From positions 1 to 25,179 of the forward strand of contig DATKUY010000030.1 in assembly GCA_035530375.1 (NCBI GenBank): a DNA stretch of 25,179 bases. Direction: 5' to 3'. This document shows, piece after piece, positions 19,566 through 25,179 of the stretch; position 1 is the stretch's first letter; each line of letters begins with the position of its first letter. Source of the stretch: Sulfuricella sp035530375 (lineage in GTDB: Bacteria; Pseudomonadota; Gammaproteobacteria; Burkholderiales; Sulfuricellaceae). The notes under the pieces are model-generated. The model made no database searches. It saw only the letters and a program-made list of their open reading frames with translations, and had not been told where the DNA came from. The translations under genes and the position numbers were made by a program.

Positions 19566-20345
19566 TTACTTGAACGGGAAGGCAATAATCGCCTTCGCCA
19601 CCCAGGTATCGGTGGCGTTGACGAAGCCGCGCCCGATGCCGAAATTGACGTCGAACCCCTTCTTCTCGACATCCGTCACGACGTAAAGATAGTGGCTGCG
19701 CTCGTTGGCCGGCAGCAGATGGTGGATCGGCCCGTACTCGCCGTAATACTCCAGACCTGCGTTGATGCCCTCGCCCGCCTTGCGGGTAAGCTTCAGCGCC
19801 GGCTCGAACTTCGGCTCGCGGCTGAGATTGTTGGAAAGGTCCATGTTCACGATCGGATTGAAGCTGACCAGCCAGTTCTCGGTGCGGCGGCCGATGATCG
19901 GCCGCAGCTCCATGCCCCAATCGCTCTGCGACGCGCGCCGGGCAGAATAGCCGAGCTCGCCGTTAAGTCCCCAGAAGAAAGGCTCGCCCTCTTCCCGCGG
20001 CGCAATGAATTTCAGGCGAAAACGCAGGCCATTGCCGTAGGCGTTGCCGTCCGGACTGACTGCCACCGGCACGTAAAGACCGGCCTCCAGGGTCTTGGTC
20101 ACACCGTAGGAAAACTCCGGGGTAACCTGCAGCAGGTGATGCGAAGGCATCTCGCCCTCGTAGCTCGCCTCCTTCGCCCCCTCGATAACGTAATTGGTGT
20201 GCAGCTCCAGGCCGAATTTGCCCGGATCGTTCATTTCCTCGGTGTAAACCTGGATTTCGTCCGGCGCCGCGATCGCGCCGGGACTGATAAAACCCAGAAC
20301 AGCAACCGCTGCCATAGCGCAAGATCGTGCAAAAAACTTCTTCAT
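19566..20345 (-). CDS. Secreted / outer-membrane beta-barrel-like protein, probably Fur-regulated
   Basis: A 259-residue protein with a clear signal peptide (MKKFFARSCAMAAVAVLGF, cleavage near residue 26, AIA-AP). The mature part is rich in alternating aromatic/polar strands (LGLELHTNYVIEG-type repeats, LEAGLYVPVAV, LRFRLKFIA, WLVSFNPIVNMDLS, VNFGIGRGF) and ends in Phe-Lys after VAKAIIAFPF, consistent with a small outer-membrane barrel. It resembles proteins loosely annotated as transporters or phenol-degradation MetA-like barrels; the exact family is not certain. GGGAG precedes the ATG at 20345. The promoter carries a Fur box, so expression is probably raised when iron is scarce. No plug domain is present, so it is not a TonB-dependent receptor. 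Confidence 0.85.
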   Translation of the reverse strand: MKKFFARSCAMAAVAVLGFISPGAIAAPDEIQVYTEEMNDPGKFGLELHTNYVIEGAKEASYEGEMPSHHLLQVTPEFSYGVTKTLEAGLYVPVAVSPDGNAYGNGLRFRLKFIAPREEGEPFFWGLNGELGYSARRASQSDWGMELRPIIGRRTENWLVSFNPIVNMDLSNNLSREPKFEPALKLTRKAGEGINAGLEYYGEYGPIHHLLPANERSHYLYVVTDVEKKGFDVNFGIGRGFVNATDTWVAKAIIAFPFK

Positions 20346-20371
20346 TTCCCCACTCCCAATATATTTTCAAT

Positions 20372-20386
20372 TGAGAATTATTATCA
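20372..20386 (-). promoter_or_regulatory. Fur box
   Basis: On the minus strand TGATAATAATTCTCA matches the 7-1-7 Fur consensus TGATAAT-N-ATTATCA at 13 of 14 arm positions, inside an AT-rich stretch. It overlaps the -10 box of the promoter at 20380-20408, the usual place for repression by Fe-Fur. Confidence 0.8.
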
Positions 20387-20408
20387 TTTAAAAGAAAAAG
20401 GATTGCAA
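20380..20408 (-). promoter_or_regulatory. sigma70 promoter of the Fur-box gene
   Basis: On the minus strand TTGCAA (20408-20403), exactly 17 bp, then GATAAT (20385-20380). It lies about 35 nt before the start codon, leaving a leader of roughly 25-30 nt. Confidence 0.7.
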
Positions 20409-20416
20409 CTTTTTTG

Positions 20417-21364
20417 TCAGGCAACCCGGTTTTTCGGCTCGCCGCGCACGAATGCCTCGATATTGCCGATCAACTGGTCGGCCAGGATCTGCATCGCCTC
20501 GCGGCTCGCCCAAGCGACGTGGGGGGTGATAACCAGATTGGGCAGGTCGAGCTCGAGCAGCGGATTGCCGCCGCGCGGCGGCTCCACCGCAAGTACGTCG
20601 CAGCCGGCGCCGGCAATCCGCCCCTCGCGCAACGCATCGACCATCGCCGCCTCATCCACCACGCCGCCGCGCGCCGCGTTGATGAGCAGGGCGGAGGGTT
20701 TCATCCGCCTGAATTCCGCCGCGCCGATCAGGTTGCGGGTCGCATCGGTCAGCGGCACATGCAAAGTAATTATGTCGCTTTGCGCCAGCACCTGTTCGAA
20801 CGGCACAAAACCGGTGCGGATTGCCGCCGCGCCCTTGTGCTCGGCGAACAACACGGTCATGCCGAAGGCTCTCGCCAGAGCCGCCACCGCCTCTCCCAGC
20901 GCGCCGTGGCCGACGATGCCCAGCACGCTGCCGTGAATGTCATGCACCGGATGGGTGAACAGGCAGAACTGGTCGGACTGCTGCCACAAGCCGCGCTGCA
21001 AATCGGCGCGGTATGCCAGCAGATTGCGGCGCAGCGCCAGAATCATCATGAACACGTGCTCCGGCACCGCATGCACCGCGTAGTTACGGATATTGCACAG
21101 CGCCACGCCATGCTCGCGGCACCAGTCCACATCGATGTTGTTGACACCGGTCGCGGCCTCGGCGATCAGCCTGAGGTGCGGCAACTGCGCCAGCGTCTCG
21201 GCCCGTAGCGCCACCTTGTTGACGATGGCGATGGTGGCGCCTGCCAGCCGTCCGACAATCTCGTCGGACGCGGTGGCGGCATATTCCTGCCATTGGTGCG
21301 GAAAATTCGGGCGGCGGATATTTGCTTCCAGGGTAGCGCGGTCCAGAAAAACGATCTTTTCCAT
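20417..21364 (-). CDS. D-2-hydroxyacid dehydrogenase (glycerate/hydroxypyruvate dehydrogenase-like)
   Basis: A 315-residue NAD(P)-dependent oxidoreductase. The nucleotide-binding motif is GHGALG (152-157) followed at the end of the next strand by an acidic residue (FAEHKG, E175). The catalytic triad is R232 (NAARGGVVDE), E261 (DVLAVEPP) and H282 (PHVAW). The N-terminal AEAATGVNNIDVD and NYAVHAVPEHV are typical of glycerate-dehydrogenase-type members, which interconvert hydroxypyruvate or glyoxylate and the D-hydroxyacid. The exact substrate is not determined by these motifs. The ATG at 21364 has only a weak Shine-Dalgarno. Its stop lies about 10 nt upstream of the -35 region of the Fur-box promoter. 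Confidence 0.92.
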   Translation of the reverse strand: MEKIVFLDRATLEANIRRPNFPHQWQEYAATASDEIVGRLAGATIAIVNKVALRAETLAQLPHLRLIAEAATGVNNIDVDWCREHGVALCNIRNYAVHAVPEHVFMMILALRRNLLAYRADLQRGLWQQSDQFCLFTHPVHDIHGSVLGIVGHGALGEAVAALARAFGMTVLFAEHKGAAAIRTGFVPFEQVLAQSDIITLHVPLTDATRNLIGAAEFRRMKPSALLINAARGGVVDEAAMVDALREGRIAGAGCDVLAVEPPRGGNPLLELDLPNLVITPHVAWASREAMQILADQLIGNIEAFVRGEPKNRVA

Positions 21365-21399
21365 GGGTCAATCCAGATAAACATAAAAACGGCACATAC

Positions 21400-21543
21400 C
21401 ACGAATGACACGAATTTCCACGAATAAACACAAATGGTTTTAGCTAGGACATCATCTCGCTTTGCTAAATGGCCGAGACCATCAGACACAGTTAATTCTT
21501 TGATTATTCGTGAACATTCGTACTTTATTCGTGCAAATTCGTG
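21400..21543. repeat. Inverted arrays of CACGAAT heptamers
   Basis: Left array: CACGAAT at 21400, 21409, 21419 and the variant CACAAAT at 21429. Right array, opposite orientation: ATTCGTG at 21506, ATTCGTA (variant) at 21516, ATTCGTG at 21527 and 21537. Unit spacing is 9-11 nt, about one DNA turn. The central 70 nt contain a smaller TTTAGC/GCTAAA inverted pair (21438-21443, 21464-21469). The element fills the gap between the dehydrogenase start and the MFS stop. Similar short CACGAAT-rich intergenic repeats occur in other proteobacteria to my knowledge; the function is unknown. Confidence 0.8.
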
Positions 21544-21544
21544 G

Positions 21545-22852
21545 TTAATCGATTTTTCCAGAATCAACGTAACGACAATAAGTCTCGCGGATGAACAGCG
21601 TCGCCACCAGCCCCATCACGGCGAATGCCAGCATCGCCCCGAGCCCGGCCTGATAGTCGGCCAGAACATGCGCCGCAGTTGCCGGATGGGCAGCCGCGGC
21701 GCGGTCGATCAGCCAGCCCGTCAGCGGCTGCAAAAAACCGGTGCCGAGAAACGCGCCGGTGTTCACCACACTGGTGGCCATGCCGGAAAGCGCATGCCGG
21801 TTCACTTCCTTGGCGCACGCCCAGGTCAGGGTAAAGCCCGCAGCGCCCAGCCCCATCGCCAGAAACAGCGCATAGCCCGGCAACGACGGCAAGCGCCCGC
21901 CGAAAAGCAGGGGCAGCCAGCACAGACAATACAGCAGAGCGGCAACGACGATCACCGGCTTGCGCCGCCTGATGCGGTCCGACAGGGTGCCGACGAAAAA
22001 CGCACCGAGCGCGAAGCCCGCCAGCAACATGGAAGTATGCGCGGTGGCGGCGGCCCGGTCCATGCCGTAAACGTCTTGCAGAAATGGCACCGCCCACAAC
22101 CCGCCAAAAGCGAAAAACGAACCCGACATCCCCAGATTGACCCACAAGCCGGGCCAGGTTGCGCGGTTCCTCGCCACGACCAACAAACCGTCGAACCAGT
22201 GCCCTTCATGAAGCGGATGCGCCTCCTTGCCGTCGAGTTCGCGCATGGTCGGCAGGCCGGCCTTGCCGGGGTGGTCGCGCACCACCGCCCAGCCAAGCAC
22301 CGCGACCAGCAGGGAAAGCCCGCCCACCAGCACGAACACCGTGCGCCAGGAGGCGAATCCCAGCGCCCAGGCCAGCGGCGCCGCCGCCAGCAGTGCGCCG
22401 ATATTGCCGAGCAGGATCGACAGGCCGGTGAGCGTGGCGAAATGGCGTTCATGAAACCAGACAGCGTTGAGCTTGAGCAGGGAAATGAACGTGACCGACA
22501 CCCCCAGTCCGACCAGCAGGCGGCCCGCCGCCGCCAGCGTCAGACTGTCGGCCAGGCCGAACAGGAGTGAACCCGCTCCCGCTACCAGCCCGCCGATGGC
22601 GAGAATCCGGCGCGGACCGAGCGTATCCACCAGCACGCCGGTGGGTATCTGCATCACCGCATAAATGTAGAAATAAGTTGCAGCCAGCGCACCCAGTTCC
22701 GCGCCGCTCGCCTGGAAAGCCAGTTGCAGGTCGGCGGCGATTGCGGCCGGGGCGAAACGATGGAAAAAAGACAGGATATAGGCCAGCGCCACCAAGGCGA
22801 AGGTCGCCCAGCGCAGGCGAAAAAAGTGGGCTTGCCGGGCGGGGGTGAGCAT
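21545..22852 (-). CDS. Major facilitator superfamily transporter
   Basis: A 435-residue inner-membrane protein with twelve predicted helices and the MFS loop patterns: VLVDTLGPRRILAIGG between helices 2 and 3 (the G-x-x-x-D-x-x-G-x-R-R motif A) and a related FFVGTLSDRIRRRKPVIV after helix 8. Helix 1 (WATFALVALAYILSFFHRFAPAAIA) resembles the nitrate/hexuronate/phthalate-type anion carriers. The ATG at 22852 follows the small upstream gene by 5 nt with GAAGG upstream, so the two are co-transcribed. The stop codon directly abuts the CACGAAT repeat array. The substrate cannot be assigned. Confidence 0.92.
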   Translation of the reverse strand: MLTPARQAHFFRLRWATFALVALAYILSFFHRFAPAAIAADLQLAFQASGAELGALAATYFYIYAVMQIPTGVLVDTLGPRRILAIGGLVAGAGSLLFGLADSLTLAAAGRLLVGLGVSVTFISLLKLNAVWFHERHFATLTGLSILLGNIGALLAAAPLAWALGFASWRTVFVLVGGLSLLVAVLGWAVVRDHPGKAGLPTMRELDGKEAHPLHEGHWFDGLLVVARNRATWPGLWVNLGMSGSFFAFGGLWAVPFLQDVYGMDRAAATAHTSMLLAGFALGAFFVGTLSDRIRRRKPVIVVAALLYCLCWLPLLFGGRLPSLPGYALFLAMGLGAAGFTLTWACAKEVNRHALSGMATSVVNTGAFLGTGFLQPLTGWLIDRAAAAHPATAAHVLADYQAGLGAMLAFAVMGLVATLFIRETYCRYVDSGKID

Positions 22853-22857
22853 GGATG

Positions 22858-23202
22858 CTAGCCTTCGGAAACCGCGTCCAGAAAATTCCGCCGCCCGCTC
22901 TCCAGCGCATCGGAAATATCTGACAACCTATCCGCGGGAACCTCGCCCTTCAACCGCTCCAGCGCCTCCCGGCAACGCGTATGATGGGCCTCGAACGCCG
23001 CCCGCACCGCATCCGCCCGCAACAGCCGTTCCTTCACCGCCTTGGGCTGAAGCTCCGCGCCATCCAGCGGCTTGACCACCACATAGCGGGCCATGAATTT
23101 GGCGCCGCCGTCTTCCCGGCTGGCCAGCACCGGGCTGGTCTTGACGTAGGCCGCGCCGTCCAGTTCGAAGCGTTGGCCGATAGATAGATCGTGGAATTTC
23201 AT
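22858..23202 (-). CDS. Small protein of unknown function upstream of MFS transporter
   Basis: A 114-residue soluble protein. The preferred start is the ATG at 23202 (MKFHDLSIGQRFELDGAAYV); the frame is open to 23250, but those upstream codons look non-conserved and lack a Shine-Dalgarno. The N-terminal half looks like a small beta fold (RFELDGAAYVKTSPVLA, ARYVVVKPLD), the C-terminal half is helical and charged (AVRAAFEAHHTRCREALERLKGE). No domain is confidently recognised. It overlaps nothing and precedes the MFS gene by 5 nt, so it is probably in the same transcript. Confidence 0.75.
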   Translation of the reverse strand: MKFHDLSIGQRFELDGAAYVKTSPVLASREDGGAKFMARYVVVKPLDGAELQPKAVKERLLRADAVRAAFEAHHTRCREALERLKGEVPADRLSDISDALESGRRNFLDAVSEG

Positions 23203-23287
23203 TTTATTGCTCGATATAGTTGCCATGACGCACACTGGCGACGCTGCCATAGAACCAGAGTGTCGGGGCGATGGTTGAAATCATGCA

Positions 23288-23992
23288 TTATTCCAAATTG
23301 GCAATGGCATGCAGTTTATCTTCAAGGTCGGGAAGACGAGCCTGGCTCGCCTCGTCTCCCGGCAAGTGGCCGGGTAGCGCCTGCCTGAAAGTTGAATTCA
23401 GGAGCAAGATGGAGAAGCGGTCGCGCAAATAAGCCCTGAGCCCCTCATCGCTAGCCTGACATTCAGCAACCAGCGATTCGCGGCCATCGACAAGCGCAAT
23501 CAGATCCCCCAAATCGTGACTGAACAGAAAATCATTGTTGCCTCGCCCGGCAAAGGCTTCCAGCTTGGTTGCAACGAATACGGGCGGAATAATCAGGCGA
23601 ATTTCCACAGCACTGGGCAATGCGATGCGCTGCGCTGTTTCAACCGCCAATGAATACCAACGGTTTGAAAAACCAAGAATGGTCTCATCCGTAGGCATCA
23701 CGTCCACAACCACGTCACCCACGCGCCAGCGACAAATAGGCGCACCTGGCCGCATATCATGAACGAAACCCCGGTCGGTCAACTCCCGCTCGACGGCTTG
23801 AAAATCCTTCAATGCAACGACATGTGTAACGAGGTCCACATCTTCTGTCGGGCGAATCGCCGGCATTGCCGGATCGGTAATCAAAAGCCCGACCACGGCG
23901 CCGCCGATGAACACCAGCTCATCGCGCAGCGCCGCACCCAGGCGGTCGGCAACCACTTCGAGCAAAAGCACATTGGGATCGTTGGGGTTCAT
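23288..23992 (-). CDS. AbiEii-like nucleotidyltransferase (putative toxin)
   Basis: A 234-residue protein of the Pol-beta nucleotidyltransferase superfamily. The motif FIGGAVVGLL (28-37, GG) followed by RPTEDVDLV (47-55) gives the DxD pair D51/D53, and VVVDVMPTD supplies a third acidic residue (D97). KLEAFAGR (143-150) and SHDLGDLIAL (158-167) match the K-x(6)-R and D-x-x-D patterns of AbiEii/MenT-type toxins, so the active site looks intact. Known relatives add nucleotides to tRNA or other acceptors and stop growth. It overlaps the upstream wHTH gene by 4 nt (ATGA). Toxin function is an inference from fold and pairing, since the partner is not a clear AbiEi. Confidence 0.8.
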   Translation of the reverse strand: MNPNDPNVLLLEVVADRLGAALRDELVFIGGAVVGLLITDPAMPAIRPTEDVDLVTHVVALKDFQAVERELTDRGFVHDMRPGAPICRWRVGDVVVDVMPTDETILGFSNRWYSLAVETAQRIALPSAVEIRLIIPPVFVATKLEAFAGRGNNDFLFSHDLGDLIALVDGRESLVAECQASDEGLRAYLRDRFSILLLNSTFRQALPGHLPGDEASQARLPDLEDKLHAIANLE

Positions 23993-24543
23993 CCCAGGCG
24001 CTCGCCAAACAGTTCCAGTGCAAGCGCACGCTCGCGCGCACTGCCGCCCCGGATCGCGTCGAACAGAGCCAGCAATTCGTAGAGGGCCGGGTTGCGCCCC
24101 GCCGCTTCCGGCACAGTCGGATAGAGCGGATAAAACGCTATGCCGCGCACCGCCCCGTTCTTGTGCGGCCAGACCGGCGGCGGCTCATTGGGTTGAACGA
24201 TCTTGTCTTTCAAGGGCGGCGCGGCGTAACCGGTAGGCATGCCGCGAGTGACGCCGCCGTGCGTGGCCGGAAACGCATAGCGCGCACCATGCTCGACAAA
24301 TAGCCTGAGCGCCTCCCTCACCACCGATGGCTTGCCCGCCCGGTCCTTGATCGCCAGTTGCGCAATCGTCGCCCGCTCCAGTCCCGCATGGATTTCCGAC
24401 GCCGTCAGGCCCAGTTCGCCGGCCAATACCGCATAGGTAGGCGCCACTTTCGACTCGAGAGCCAAACGCAGAAGCACCACTAGGTCCTGCGGCCTGAGGA
24501 CAATCTGAGGGTTGGATTTAGATCGGTACATACTCAGCGCCAT
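23989..24543 (-). CDS. Putative winged-helix regulator/antitoxin paired with the nucleotidyltransferase
   Basis: A 184-residue protein. Residues about 14-75 look like a winged helix (LRPQDLVVLLRLALESKV, TYAVLAGELGLTASEIHAGLERATIAQLA); the middle has ALRLFVEHGARYAFPATHGGVTRGMPTGYAAPPL, and the C-terminus is helical (NPALYELLALFDAIRGGSARERALALELF). The start is either the ATG at 24543, which overlaps the edge of a perfect palindrome and lacks a Shine-Dalgarno, or Met 5 at 24531. It overlaps the nucleotidyltransferase gene by 4 nt and would be the first gene of the module. By analogy with AbiE systems it may be a DNA-binding antitoxin that represses its own promoter; no experimental family assignment is known to me. 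Confidence 0.75.
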   Translation of the reverse strand: MALSMYRSKSNPQIVLRPQDLVVLLRLALESKVAPTYAVLAGELGLTASEIHAGLERATIAQLAIKDRAGKPSVVREALRLFVEHGARYAFPATHGGVTRGMPTGYAAPPLKDKIVQPNEPPPVWPHKNGAVRGIAFYPLYPTVPEAAGRNPALYELLALFDAIRGGSARERALALELFGERLG

Positions 24544-24565
24544 TCGCTATTTGCAAATAGCGAAT
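24542..24565. promoter_or_regulatory. Perfect 24-bp palindrome over the wHTH/nucleotidyltransferase promoter
   Basis: ATTCGCTATTTG (24542-24553) is followed immediately by its exact reverse complement (24554-24565). It covers the end of the -10 box, the predicted start site and the first ATG of the wHTH gene, the expected position for an autorepressor operator. Confidence 0.85.
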
Positions 24566-24591
24566 ATATAAGATTATTGATAACAGTTCAA
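24563..24591 (-). promoter_or_regulatory. sigma70 promoter of the wHTH/nucleotidyltransferase module
   Basis: On the minus strand TTGAAC (24591-24586), exactly 17 bp, then TATATT (24568-24563). Predicted start is about 12 nt before the ATG at 24543, giving a very short leader made of the right half of the palindrome. Confidence 0.7.
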
Positions 24592-24900
24592 CATGTTATG
24601 AAATATATTGTTGACTCTTTAATTGCAAATGTAAGAAATTTTTGAAACAGGCTTGCAGCGAGACACAGGCGCCAAGGATGATCGCCGATGCCGCCAAATG
24701 GGTACTGTGAGCGTCTGGAGTGTAGTAGCTTCTCGCTGGTTTTCCATAACCTTCGGCTTGTCGGCCTTATGTAGCGCTCCACATAAGACTGATGACCGGT
24801 CCTTAGTTTGATGGTCGAGAAGGTCGGCAAAAAGTGCGCGCCGGACGCTCATCCGCTCATTTTTCGAGCCGCTCCAAACGCCTCTACCCGGCATGACAAA
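24592..24900. other. Gene-free stretch between the nucleotidyltransferase module and hslU
   Basis: About 310 bp with no recognisable gene. Two minus-strand open frames of 80 and 91 codons cross it but overlap each other and lack family patterns or Shine-Dalgarno sequences. The one notable element is CTTATGT (24766-24772), 8 nt, ACATAAG (24781-24787). The composition is closer to 50% GC than the neighbours, suggesting foreign or decayed DNA. Confidence 0.6.
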
Positions 24901-24903
24901 AAC

Positions 24904-24921
24904 ATTCGCCTATTTGCGAAT
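24904..24921 (-). terminator. Inverted repeat ATTCGC-N6-GCGAAT: probable hslU terminator or second operator
   Basis: ATTCGC (24904-24909), 6 nt, GCGAAT (24916-24921). Read on the minus strand it lies 17 nt after the hslU stop and is followed by GTTTTTG, so it can act as a modest intrinsic terminator. Its arms are identical to the outer six bases of the 24-bp palindrome at 24542-24565, so it may also be a second protein-binding site. Confidence 0.5.
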
Positions 24922-24938
24922 CAACACAAACGCAAACT

Positions 24939-25179
24939 TTACAGCACGTAGCGCGCCAGATCCTCGCTCTTTGCCAGCTCCTTCAGTTTGCCGTCGACAT
25001 AGGCGGCATCGATGACGATGGTTTCTTCAACCTTGCGCCCGGCTTCGAAGGAGATTTCTTCGAGCAGCTTTTCCATCACGGTGTAGAGGCGGCGCGCGCC
25101 GATGTTTTCGGTTCTTTCGTTGACCTCGAAGGCAATTTCGGCCAGGCGCCGGATTGCGTCGGGGCGGAAATCGAGCTTC
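24939..25179 (-). CDS. hslU: ATP-dependent protease ATPase subunit HslU, C-terminal part (cut by window edge)
   Basis: About 79 residues from the window edge to the TAA at 24939-24941 on the minus strand. The sequence LDFRPDAIRRLAEIAFEVNE, then NIGARRLYTVMEKLLEEISFEA and the end SEDLARYVL, is the sensor-2/C-terminal region of HslU (ClpY), the AAA+ unfoldase that feeds the HslV peptidase. The arginine of GARR in sensor 2 is present, and the hydrophobic C-terminal tail that activates HslV is intact. hslV would lie further upstream, outside the window. The family is typically under heat-shock control. Confidence 0.95.
   Translation of the reverse strand, partial: KLDFRPDAIRRLAEIAFEVNERTENIGARRLYTVMEKLLEEISFEAGRKVEETIVIDAAYVDGKLKELAKSEDLARYVL

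Noticed and set aside
21400..21543. CRISPR array
   Set aside because: The repeated unit is only 7 bp with 2-4 bp gaps and an inverted second half; there are no spacers of CRISPR length and no cas genes.
21166..21567. A 133-codon minus-strand frame and a plus-strand frame starting at 21434 through the CACGAAT arrays
   Set aside because: They run through the repeat element and across the true dehydrogenase and MFS genes in wrong frames.
24588..24894. Two minus-strand open frames of 80 and 91 codons before hslU
   Set aside because: They overlap each other in different frames, have no Shine-Dalgarno or recognisable domain, and could at best be remnants of a decayed element.

Overview
The window reads as ordinary chromosomal DNA of a Gram-negative proteobacterium, most likely a betaproteobacterium (possibly of the Nitrosomonadales/Gallionellales/Sulfuricella kind). 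The grounds are the GC-rich coding style, a YheS-type ABC-F protein, a GroEL with a GGM tail, a YbhGFSR-type exporter, a DUF4212/VC_2705-type symporter pair and HslU. The species assignment is inference; no rRNA or tRNA gene is present.

Left block (1-9700, all minus strand). Reading with transcription, a membrane-fusion protein, a double ABC ATPase and two ABC-2 permeases (a YbhG-F-S-R-like drug/solute exporter) are followed by acetate kinase, phosphoketolase, a SpoIIAA/STAS-like protein and the start of a plasma-membrane-type proton-pumping P-type ATPase that runs off the left edge. Acetate kinase and phosphoketolase overlap and form a complete xylulose-5-P/fructose-6-P -> acetyl-P -> acetate + ATP branch.

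Middle block (9.7-17.7 kb, plus strand). groES-groEL has a textbook CIRCE operator directly on overlapping sigma70-like and sigma32-like promoter elements, and a strong terminator after groEL. Next come a cNMP-binding/CBS/DUF294 nucleotidyltransferase-like protein with a 4-nt overlap into a DnaQ-like exonuclease, then the small (DUF4212) and large subunits of a sodium:solute (probably acetate-type) symporter, a terminator, and a small membrane protein.

Right block (17.7-25.2 kb). An ABC-F protein (YheS) converges, with only 3 nt between stop codons, on a secreted/outer-membrane protein whose promoter carries a near-perfect Fur box. A D-2-hydroxyacid dehydrogenase follows, then an array of CACGAAT repeats facing its inverted copy, an MFS transporter, and a small conserved-looking unknown protein. 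Next is a two-gene overlapping module: a putative winged-helix protein plus an AbiEii-like nucleotidyltransferase. It has a perfect 24-bp palindrome over its promoter and is the best candidate here for a poorly described system (toxin-antitoxin or abortive-infection like). A ~390-bp gene-free stretch with further inverted repeats separates it from the 3' end of hslU at the right edge.
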